Assembly (NCBI RefSeq): GCF_000027005.1
Contig: NC_012963.1
Coordinates: 186,001-250,000, forward strand
From: Komagataella phaffii GS115
Taxonomy: Eukaryota > Ascomycota > Pichiomycetes > Pichiales > Pichiaceae
DNA length: 64,000 bases
Direction of reading: 5' to 3'
The first letter of the stretch is position 1, and every line of letters begins with the position of its first letter. The notes beneath the pieces were generated by a model that searched no databases, was not told the origin of the DNA, and was given only the letters and a program-made list of their open reading frames with translations. The position numbers were made by a program, and so were the translations under genes. Positions 51,237 through 58,940 of the stretch are shown here, piece after piece.

Positions 51237-52673
51237 ATGTCAATTGAAAAGAAACTTCAATCTGTGTTCTCCAAAGTGGACGAATTAAAACCAGTTTTCA
51301 TCGAGAGATTGGCCAATGCTGTGGCTATCCCATCCGTCTCTGGTGATGAATCACTGAGAAAAGAGGTTTTTAAGATGTCAGAATTTCTTGTTAAGGAATT
51401 GGAATCTCTAGGAGCCTATGACATTCAGGTCAAACCCCTTGGGAAACAGCCTCCTCCTGTAACTGATGAGAATCTGGAATTGCCACCCATCGTCCTGGCC
51501 AGGGTTGGTAAGGATGAAACCAAGAAGACGATCATGATCTACGGACATTATGACGTTCAACCTGCTCTTAAAGACGATGGTTGGGATACTTACCCCTTCA
51601 AATTAGTTGAAGTTAACGACAAATTGTATGGAAGAGGATCTACTGACGATAAAGGACCTGTTATCGCTTGGTTGAACGTACTGCAAGCGCACAAAGAACT
51701 TTCATTGGAATTGCCTGTCAACATTATATTCTGTTTTGAAGGTATGGAGGAGAGTGGCTCGCTAGGTTTAGAGGAACTTGTTGGTAGGGAAGCTGATAAA
51801 TACTTCAAAGGTGTTGACACATGCTGTATCTCTGACAATTACTGGTTGGGTACCAAGAAACCCGTGTTGACTTATGGTTTGAGAGGATGCAACTATTACC
51901 AGATTATTGTTTCGGGACCCGGTGCGGATCTACATTCTGGGATCTTTGGTGGTGTGATTCACGAGCCTATGACGGATTTGATTAGGGTCATGTCGCAATT
52001 AGTAGATGTCAAAGGAAAAATCTTAATTCCAGGAATTGATGAAATGGTTGCTCCTGTAACTGAAACTGAGGAGAAACTGTACGATGATATAGAATTTGAC
52101 GTAAATGAGTTGAATGCTGCTTCCGGATCTAATACCGCTATCTACCAAAGTAAGAACGACATTCTTATGCATAGATGGAGATATCCATCTTTGTCCTTAC
52201 ATGGAATAGAAGGGGCATTTTCCGGTGGAGGGGCCAAGACTGTCATCCCTGCTAAGGTCATTGGAAAGTTTTCCATTAGAACAGTTCCAGATATCGACAG
52301 TAAGAAGATGGATCAGTATGTCTTTGATTATGTCAATGCCAAGTTTAAAGAATTGGGGACTCCAAATTCTTACAAAGTTGAGTTAATTCACGATGGTGCT
52401 TATTGGAAAAGTGATCCATTCAACGACTCTTTCACCGCTGCTAAGAAGGCCACCAAGGTCGTATGGGGAGTTGAGCCTGATCTGACTAGAGAGGGAGGTT
52501 CAATTCCAATCACTTTAACCTTTGAACAACAGCTCAAGACCAATGTATTGCTATTGCCTTTGGGTAAAGGTGATGATGGAGCTCATTCTATCAATGAGAA
52601 GATTGATGTAAAGAACTACATTGAAGGTGCCAAAACTATGGCAGCTTATCTACACTACTATGGTGAGATATAA
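51237..52673 (+). CDS. DUG1: Cys-Gly metallodipeptidase Dug1 (M20 family)
   Basis: 478 residues from the ATG at 51237 (MSIEKKLQSVF), the family-like start; Saccharomyces Dug1 has 481. Metal ligands are visible in GHYDVQP, GSTDDKGP, EGMEESGS, ISDNYW and the C-terminal DDGAHSINE. Dug1 hydrolyses Cys-Gly from glutathione breakdown and other dipeptides, using zinc or manganese, in the cytosol. The frame also offers in-frame ATGs at 51162 and 51054; the segment from 51162 (MNFTRLLSTINYKK then RSYST) looks like a mitochondrial presequence, so two forms may exist. It follows the eIF4E-like gene closely on the same strand. Confidence 0.94.
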   Translation: MSIEKKLQSVFSKVDELKPVFIERLANAVAIPSVSGDESLRKEVFKMSEFLVKELESLGAYDIQVKPLGKQPPPVTDENLELPPIVLARVGKDETKKTIMIYGHYDVQPALKDDGWDTYPFKLVEVNDKLYGRGSTDDKGPVIAWLNVLQAHKELSLELPVNIIFCFEGMEESGSLGLEELVGREADKYFKGVDTCCISDNYWLGTKKPVLTYGLRGCNYYQIIVSGPGADLHSGIFGGVIHEPMTDLIRVMSQLVDVKGKILIPGIDEMVAPVTETEEKLYDDIEFDVNELNAASGSNTAIYQSKNDILMHRWRYPSLSLHGIEGAFSGGGAKTVIPAKVIGKFSIRTVPDIDSKKMDQYVFDYVNAKFKELGTPNSYKVELIHDGAYWKSDPFNDSFTAAKKATKVVWGVEPDLTREGGSIPITLTFEQQLKTNVLLLPLGKGDDGAHSINEKIDVKNYIEGAKTMAAYLHYYGEI

Positions 52674-52763
52674 CTTATTATGTAAGCTTATTATTCAAGA
52701 TTGTAAGCTGTCTCGCGCGCAGAGAAGAAGTTTCCCTAGTAGAGTTACTCTTGAAGTTGTTGA

Positions 52764-53690
52764 ATGAGTGTACTCTGGCAAACTAGCCTTGGGGATATCA
52801 CCATTGACTGTTCTGGCAAAGACGACTATGTGAAGAACTTTATATATTTGAACTTGTTAAAGTATTACGATCTAGTCTCCTTTCACAACAGGATCACAAA
52901 CGACTCTGTCTCCACAGGTCTTCCCTATTATCCCAACCAAGACAGAAGAACCAGCTATCAAGATCTACTAAAGGAAAAGGGCCATAAAGGAAAATGCTCT
53001 AGTGTGGTTAATGCTGACCCTCAGGATATCGAAAATTCCGTGGGGTTGGTTCTATTCAATGTGAATGATGCGAATGATGAGCCTTCGATTGATTCTTTGA
53101 TAACCATTAGCTTGACAAACGAAGGGACCAGATCAAATGTTGTTGAAATTGGATACGTAACGGAGGGTTTCTCCGTCCTTCAGGAGATTAATTCCTGTGA
53201 TGCCAATACAAAGAACGAACCGATTACAGACATTCGTATTTTCAGATCGTACGTACTTCACAATCCTTTTCCAGAAATATCGGTGCCTTCGGTATCAGCT
53301 CCCTTACTGCTGGATATTGACCAGCTGAACACGATCTCAGAATTAACTTCCGAAACGGCGTCTCGTCAGCTGGCGTTAGAAGTGATGGGAGATCTGGTAC
53401 ATGCCAATATCCAACCCAGTGAAAAAGTTCTTTTTGTATGCAAACTCAATCCAATCACCACAGCGGAGGATCTAGGTGTTGTGTTCAGCCGATTCGGAAA
53501 AATAACAGGTTCAGAAATTGTCAAGGATAGGAGCACCGGCAAGTCCAAAACGTATGGCTTTATTGAATTTGCCGATGTTGAAAGTTGCGAAGAGGCCTAC
53601 CGCAAGATGGATAACGTAATAATTGATGACAGGCGCATCCACGTGGATTTTTCTCAATCGACCAAAAGATTCAAACGGGCAAAAAGATAA
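52764..53690 (+). CDS. PPIL4-type protein: degenerate cyclophilin domain plus RRM
   Basis: 308 residues. The first 170 residues start like a cyclophilin of the PPIL4 group (MSVLWQTSLGDITID, NFIYLNLLKYYD) but the active-site region reads FHNRITNDSVSTG instead of FHRVI-x-F-x-x-QGGD, so isomerase activity is doubtful. The C-terminal RRM is well kept: VLFVCKLNPITTAEDLGVVFSRFGKI and YGFIEFADVESCEEAYRKMDNVIIDDRRIHVDFSQS, the hallmark of PPIL4 and fission yeast Cyp6. These proteins associate with spliceosomes. Saccharomyces cerevisiae has no clear homologue to my knowledge. Confidence 0.87.
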   Translation: MSVLWQTSLGDITIDCSGKDDYVKNFIYLNLLKYYDLVSFHNRITNDSVSTGLPYYPNQDRRTSYQDLLKEKGHKGKCSSVVNADPQDIENSVGLVLFNVNDANDEPSIDSLITISLTNEGTRSNVVEIGYVTEGFSVLQEINSCDANTKNEPITDIRIFRSYVLHNPFPEISVPSVSAPLLLDIDQLNTISELTSETASRQLALEVMGDLVHANIQPSEKVLFVCKLNPITTAEDLGVVFSRFGKITGSEIVKDRSTGKSKTYGFIEFADVESCEEAYRKMDNVIIDDRRIHVDFSQSTKRFKRAKR

Positions 53691-53824
53691 CCTTTTCCGT
53701 CTAAGATCCCCGGATTAATTAACTTTAACAAACTCTCCTCCATTTTTCGCGAAGTTAAGGATGGGAACTGACAGTTAACCGAACTGGGTTAGTACTTTCT
53801 TTTTCTACTTATACAACTATCAAG

Positions 53825-54685
53825 ATGTCATTATCACTTCCAGAGTTACAGGATCCTCATTTAGAATCGAATTTCATAGAAGATGTCATATCAGAACAAG
53901 AAGTACTGGATAGAAGCTCATCCCAGGTCAATATCCCTCTGGAGTCGTCTTTGCCTAACGTTCATTTGACTTATGGTGTCGGGCCGGTCCCATTAGATGA
54001 CGGCAAGGTGTTCTTTTTTGATATTGACAATTGCCTTTACAAACGATCTAGCAAGATTCATGATCTGATGCAGATTTACATACATCGCTACTTCAAGGAC
54101 ACTTTACAGATTAATGATAAAGAAGCATGGGACTTACATCACAAGTACTACCAGCAATATGGACTGAGTATGGAGGGGCTAGTTCGTCACAACAATATTG
54201 ATGCCATGGAATACAATAGCAAAGTTGATGATTCGCTTCCATTGGAGAAGATTTTGCGACCCAATAGACGTTTACGAGAAATGATTTTACGCTTGAAGAA
54301 AAGTGGCAAAGTCGACAGACTTTGGTTGTTTACTAATGCCTACAAGAATCATGCATTACGAGTTATTTATCTATTGGGTTTGGGTGATTTATTTGACGGT
54401 CTAACGTATTGTGAATATGATAAGATCCCCATTCTGTGCAAACCAATGAAACCAATATTCGACAAAGCGTTACTAGCGGCCGGTTGCAAGTCTACTAAGA
54501 ATGCGTATTTTGTTGATGATAGTGCTCTCAATGTCAAGGCTGCCCGAGAGTTAGGGTTTGCAAAAGTGATTCACTACGTTGAAACCGATGATGACATGGA
54601 AAAATTAGACGAGACGCATAAGGCAAATACTGTCATCATCAGAGACATCTTAGAGTTGGAAAAAGTTTGTTCTGAGTTGTTTTAA
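53825..54685 (+). CDS. SDT1: HAD-family nucleotidase, Sdt1/Phm8-like
   Basis: 286 residues. HAD motifs in order: FFFDIDNCLYKRS (nucleophile Asp and acid Asp), LFTNAYKNHA, the Lys region KPMKPIFDKAL, and YFVDDSALNVKAARELG. The cap region contains YYQQYGLSMEGLVRHN, which is typical of Sdt1 and Phm8. Sdt1 is a pyrimidine 5'-nucleotidase and Phm8 releases ribose nucleotides or lysophosphatidate phosphate under starvation; one gene probably represents both here. About 45 disordered residues precede the domain. The stop codon overlaps the stop of the gene on the other strand within TTAA. Confidence 0.87.
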   Translation: MSLSLPELQDPHLESNFIEDVISEQEVLDRSSSQVNIPLESSLPNVHLTYGVGPVPLDDGKVFFFDIDNCLYKRSSKIHDLMQIYIHRYFKDTLQINDKEAWDLHHKYYQQYGLSMEGLVRHNNIDAMEYNSKVDDSLPLEKILRPNRRLREMILRLKKSGKVDRLWLFTNAYKNHALRVIYLLGLGDLFDGLTYCEYDKIPILCKPMKPIFDKALLAAGCKSTKNAYFVDDSALNVKAARELGFAKVIHYVETDDDMEKLDETHKANTVIIRDILELEKVCSELF

Positions 54686-56094
54686 TTATTAGATTGTAAT
54701 ATTTTGTCGAAAAGTTTGTCTTCCAATGCTTTCAATGAATTGATCGTTTCGAATATGGTCGGGTTAATTTGTGATTTGTGCATATGAAAATAGTCTTGAC
54801 TTAAGCTTGAAATATGTTCATGAAATTTTTGAGACTGTGTTCTTGATAAATGGGGGAGATAATAGTTTATGAGTGATGAGAGTATTGACATTCTGGCCTG
54901 AATCTGTTTATAGACCAGCTTATCCCTTGGTATCGACACTTCAAGCTCGCAATGACAAAATTTCTCTAAATTCTTCTCTAAAAGTCCGAGGATTTCTTTA
55001 TTAATCGATTCTGGGTCACAATCCAATTTGATTCTTTCCATCGGATAGTTGACAGATTGATATTCTATCGGCACTGAAAGATAGTGCATTGATAGTGCGT
55101 GACACATGTATCGGGATATTGAGTTCCTGGTATCCATGTTCAATAATAACCTCGCTATCAAATTTACATCAGTAGTTATTTTATTGATGGCCGAGATTAA
55201 TAGGGACATTGTCTCCTGAAAGGACTCATTTGTGGTCAGCTGTGTATCTGATGGGTACCATTGCATTAGAGAGATCATTGATTTATTAAGCCAATCGACG
55301 CACGAGGTATTCTCAGAACCATCAGCAATGAGTTTATCCATGAAGAAATAGAGTACAGTATAGAGTAAAAGATTTTGTATCGTCAAATCCCATGGGGACC
55401 TGGAGACCCTTTGAATTAAGTACCACACTTTCCTGACTATTAGACTCTGAGGTATAGTCTTTACATGTGGATTCAAAGTCAATGTAATAGACGAAGGTTG
55501 GTCTATTAATTCAGTTTTGCAACCAATCGTCTTGAGAAATGTCTTGCATTGGAAAAGGCTAATATCATGTACGTCGTCAAGCTTTGCACCTATTGTGTCA
55601 ATAAATTCCTCCCTTGTCTCATAAGCTAAATGGTTCAAAAGTTGATCACTGCGAATCTTACCTACCCCCTCAATTGGTAATATGACAAATGGCTGAGGGT
55701 TGGTGACGAAGAAAAAATCTTGTAGGTTAATACCATGTTTTCCTTCATAGTGAGTTACTAGGTAGTCCAAGTATGCAGGGTTCTCTTTGAAGACTTCAGG
55801 ATTGACTTGAGCTTTAATTTTCTCTTCCAGATTAGATCGCTTGTTAAATACATCTTGCCTTTGTTTAGCTTTGCTAGCAATATAGGACAATGTTTCTTGG
55901 TTCGACTGATACTTAGATAGATCTTTGATAAGTTTATCATCTGAGTACTTTGAGATTACCTCTACATCATTGAATGGAGTTGTTTCTGGAGGAGAGGGCT
56001 TGGAGTCCTTGATTAGTCTAGAATTTGATAAAAGTGATAGCCCTCCTTCTATTTCTGACTCTGATGAGGATCCGATGTCATCATCTCCGGACAT
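54682..56094 (-). CDS. Unrecognised helical protein
   Basis: 470 residues, ATG at 56092-56094. I do not recognise it. The N-terminus is acidic and Ser/Glu-rich (MSGDDDIGSSSESEIEGG), residues 35-110 are charged and probably coiled, and the rest looks like a helical repeat fold with no membrane segment. Distinct stretches are FVILPIEGVGKIRSDQLL and RKVWYLIQRVSRSPWDLTIQNLLLYT. A possible but weak idea is a Kre29/Nse6-like subunit of the Smc5/6 complex, based on length and helical character alone. Its codon use looks like ordinary low-expression genes here, and the frame is uninterrupted, so it is very likely real. Confidence 0.85.
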   Translation of the reverse strand: MSGDDDIGSSSESEIEGGLSLLSNSRLIKDSKPSPPETTPFNDVEVISKYSDDKLIKDLSKYQSNQETLSYIASKAKQRQDVFNKRSNLEEKIKAQVNPEVFKENPAYLDYLVTHYEGKHGINLQDFFFVTNPQPFVILPIEGVGKIRSDQLLNHLAYETREEFIDTIGAKLDDVHDISLFQCKTFLKTIGCKTELIDQPSSITLTLNPHVKTIPQSLIVRKVWYLIQRVSRSPWDLTIQNLLLYTVLYFFMDKLIADGSENTSCVDWLNKSMISLMQWYPSDTQLTTNESFQETMSLLISAINKITTDVNLIARLLLNMDTRNSISRYMCHALSMHYLSVPIEYQSVNYPMERIKLDCDPESINKEILGLLEKNLEKFCHCELEVSIPRDKLVYKQIQARMSILSSLINYYLPHLSRTQSQKFHEHISSLSQDYFHMHKSQINPTIFETINSLKALEDKLFDKILQSNN

Positions 56095-56306
56095 ACTGGA
56101 GGGTGGAACGAAACATTAGCGAAGGATGCGGTTTGAGGCAACCGCTCATAGAATGATGCACATCAAGAAACCGATAGATTATCAGCTAGCTGAATCCTCT
56201 ATACGATGAGGTTTTCGTTGCTGTCTGACTTAATATTTACAAAAAGATTTAGCTATTTACAGTGGACATGAAGAGTGATTTTTCAGTATCTCAACGTCAC
56301 ATGAAC

Positions 56307-56726
56307 TCAGGTTACTTGGGCAGCTGATTGATTACTACCGCTCTCTAATTGTTCTTTCTTTTCTTTGTCGATGGCGTAATTCACTGCAGTCACTCCCAAG
56401 ACAATAAACAAAATACCACTTGTTATAAGCTTGAAAACCACCTCCGGAACTGTCATCGTTTGTTTGTTTCTTGGACCCCACTCTCCGTATGCCAAATAAT
56501 AACAGGCCCTCTTGTTGTCTGGTGATAGCTTTTTCCATGATTCATCTTGCAAGTCAGATAAATGATCTATGATTTCTTCCTGAGCCTCTTTCTCCATTTT
56601 CTCCCATCTCATAGGCAAATTTTTTGTATCCAAGTATTCCTCGTTCAAAGTGGAGTTGTGACGAATAGATTGTACCTTTGGTGCCCTGGGCAATCTCCAG
56701 ATTGGTCGAATGAGTCTTCGTAGCAT
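56307..56726 (-). CDS. COX5A: Cytochrome c oxidase subunit 5 (COX IV family)
   Basis: 139 residues. A basic presequence (MLRRLIRPIWRLPRAPKVQSIRHNS) precedes the mature part, with KNLPMRWEKMEKEAQEEI and RACYYLAYGEWGPR characteristic of Cox5. One membrane helix (about 93-115, VFKLITSGILFIVLGVTAVNY) ends the core. The subunit is nuclear-encoded and needed for complex IV assembly. Saccharomyces has two isoforms switched by oxygen; I cannot tell which this represents, and it may be the only one. Confidence 0.92.
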   Translation of the reverse strand: MLRRLIRPIWRLPRAPKVQSIRHNSTLNEEYLDTKNLPMRWEKMEKEAQEEIIDHLSDLQDESWKKLSPDNKRACYYLAYGEWGPRNKQTMTVPEVVFKLITSGILFIVLGVTAVNYAIDKEKKEQLESGSNQSAAQVT

Positions 56727-57018
56727 CGGAGTTTATTGATGAAACCAGGGTTCAATATCGAATCAAGAATCAAAACGAAATGAACAGTGAACTAATAAAT
56801 TCGCTTCGCTAATTTAACGATGAACTCGAAGGTTAGCGTTAGCCAGCAACAAAACCATGCCGGTGACTAAAGCTAGACTGCGTTAAATAGTAAGCTGGTT
56901 TGAATCGTCAACTAAATTACCGTTCATAAATTGGACAACCCCCGTCAACTACTTTCCAACGATTAAGCCACATTTTTATTACCTATGTACAACTCAATTC
57001 TATCACCACCTACTTTCA

Positions 57019-57594
57019 TCATCCCCTCCTGGCGTATGAGTGCTTGAAAAACATATAGGCAGATGGAATGTAGACCAAAAGAACTATTTTTATGAACGTA
57101 CCAAATCTGTCATCGGCATATCCCAGGCTCAAAAACATCAAAACCATCTCGCTTAGCGTCTTGACAGAATATCCAACCAGTATAACTGCCAAGTATAGGT
57201 AGTTGAACGACTTGGGTATTCTGAATTTTAGTTTGTAACTTGTGTAGCTGTATCTGAACAATTCTATTATACCCTGTGATAGAACTAGTGTGGGAAATGC
57301 AGCATTCTTGGCTATGATAGGATAATTCAAGATAACTCCAAGCCCAATAAAGAGCCTCCCTATGAGCTCCAAAGCCAATATGTAGTTCAACTTTCGGCAA
57401 AATATAACATGGTTGATGTTTTCAAGGACAACATTTCCAATCGCTATAGAAAGGTAGAAATCTGCTACTCCACCGGGGAAAAAGCGAAGACCAACCAAAG
57501 GAAGTAAAAGCAAACTTCTAACTACAACACATGCCCATAATATGGCACTCATTCCATAGAAGAAATGGAGGTATTTGACCCCAATGGCTTTCAT
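57019..57594 (-). CDS. Phs1/HACD-like 3-hydroxyacyl-CoA dehydratase family protein
   Basis: 191 residues with about six hydrophobic segments. Family resemblance: IIELFRYSYTSYKL (for EIVRYLYY in Phs1), GYSVKTLSEM and the end LLVYIPSAYMFFKHSYARR (for AYIPGFPMLFLH). The catalytic Tyr and Glu of Phs1 lie seven residues apart in YPTGVASE; here Tyr142 and Glu149 keep that spacing in YSVKTLSE. Phs1 removes water from 3-hydroxyacyl-CoA in the ER during very-long-chain fatty acid elongation. The overall match is weak, so this is either a diverged orthologue or a second paralogue. Confidence 0.65.
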   Translation of the reverse strand: MKAIGVKYLHFFYGMSAILWACVVVRSLLLLPLVGLRFFPGGVADFYLSIAIGNVVLENINHVIFCRKLNYILALELIGRLFIGLGVILNYPIIAKNAAFPTLVLSQGIIELFRYSYTSYKLKFRIPKSFNYLYLAVILVGYSVKTLSEMVLMFLSLGYADDRFGTFIKIVLLVYIPSAYMFFKHSYARRG

Positions 57595-57973
57595 TTCTTG
57601 ATCTGCTGTTAGTGGTAAAGTAAAGAAGATATATTTAGCAAAAGATCGCGCTGGATAGTTTCCCAGGAATGCTTCTAAGGTTCATTCCTAGGTGTACTCC
57701 TTCCAGAATATCAAGTCCCCACAAACGGTCTCATAATAGTTAGATGGAATGTCTAAAGTGCACGCTTGAATGATAAAATATATAATGAGCTCAATACTTG
57801 AAATGAATGTCCTCTCCACAACTGGCCAATACTCTTTAAATATATAGTAAGTTCTCACTATTGGTACACCACTCGTAACCACACAATTTCGTGTTTTGAT
57901 GAAATTTAATCATATGACTACTGCGCAAAAGTATTTTCATTTCGTCTAACTTCCAATCTACTTTCCCAAATTC
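57595..57973. promoter_or_regulatory. Divergent promoter between the Phs1-like gene and ERJ5
   Basis: 379 bp. It contains a 64-codon frame on the minus strand that starts with GTG and has no known match, so I do not call it. AT-rich TATA-like sequence (TATATAGTA) is at 57840-57848. No element is certain. Confidence 0.35.
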
Positions 57974-58873
57974 ATGAAACTACACCTTGTGATTCTCTGT
58001 TTGATCACTGCTGTCTACTGTTTCAGTGCTGTTGACAGAGAAATCTTTCAGCTCAACCATGAATTACGCCAGGAATACGGAGATAATTTTAATTTCTATG
58101 AATGGTTGAAGCTTCCAAAAGGTCCCTCGTCCACGTTTGAAGATATCGACAACGCGTACAAGAAACTATCCCGTAAGTTACACCCCGATAAGATAAGACA
58201 GAAGAAACTATCCCAGGAACAATTTGAGCAATTGAAGAAAAAGGCTACCGAAAGATACCAACAATTGAGTGCTGTGGGATCCATCTTAAGATCCGAGAGC
58301 AAAGAGCGTTACGATTATTTTGTCAAACATGGATTCCCAGTCTATAAAGGTAACGATTACACCTATGCCAAGTTTAGACCATCCGTTTTGCTCACAATTT
58401 TCATCCTTTTTGCGTTAGCTACGTTAACCCACTTTGTCTTCATCAGATTGTCGGCCGTGCAATCTAGAAAAAGACTGAGTTCGTTGATAGAGGAGAACAA
58501 ACAGCTGGCTTGGCCACAAGGTGTTCAAGATGTCACTCAAGTGAAGGACGTCAAAGTCTATAACGAACATCTACGTAAATGGTTTTTGGTATGTTTCGAC
58601 GGATCCGTTCATTATGTGGAGAACGATAAAACCTTCCATGTTGATCCGGAAGAAGTTGAACTCCCATCTTGGCAGGACACTCTTCCAGGTAAATTAATAG
58701 TCAAGCTGATACCCCAGCTTGCTAGAAAGCCACGATCTCCAAAGGAGATCAAGAAGGAAAATTTAGATGATAAAACCAGAAAGACAAAAAAACCTACAGG
58801 GGATTCCAAAACTTTACCTAACGGTAAAACCATTTATAAAGCTACCAAATCCGGTGGACGTAGAAGGAAATAA
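57974..58873 (+). CDS. ERJ5: ER membrane J-protein Erj5
   Basis: 299 residues (the Saccharomyces protein has 295). A signal peptide (MKLHLVILCLITAVYCFSA) is followed by a luminal J domain with FYEWLKLPKGP and YKKLSRKLHPDKI (HPD present), then one membrane helix (VLLTIFILFALATLTHFVF, about residues 137-156). The cytosolic tail is Lys/Arg-rich and ends SGGRRRK. Erj5 is a co-chaperone of the ER Hsp70 Kar2 and helps keep folding capacity; it is induced by the unfolded protein response in Saccharomyces. It converges with the SIT4-associated gene, 67 bp between stops. Confidence 0.93.
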   Translation: MKLHLVILCLITAVYCFSAVDREIFQLNHELRQEYGDNFNFYEWLKLPKGPSSTFEDIDNAYKKLSRKLHPDKIRQKKLSQEQFEQLKKKATERYQQLSAVGSILRSESKERYDYFVKHGFPVYKGNDYTYAKFRPSVLLTIFILFALATLTHFVFIRLSAVQSRKRLSSLIEENKQLAWPQGVQDVTQVKDVKVYNEHLRKWFLVCFDGSVHYVENDKTFHVDPEEVELPSWQDTLPGKLIVKLIPQLARKPRSPKEIKKENLDDKTRKTKKPTGDSKTLPNGKTIYKATKSGGRRRK

Positions 58874-58940
58874 AACATCACTCTCAATATCAAAGATGAA
58901 AATTTGCTTGCAGAGTGGTATGATCACCAAAGAAATATAA

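Noticed and set aside
57688..57882. 64-codon minus-strand frame upstream of the Phs1-like gene
   Set aside because: It starts with GTG and ends before the gene, with no similarity that I can name.
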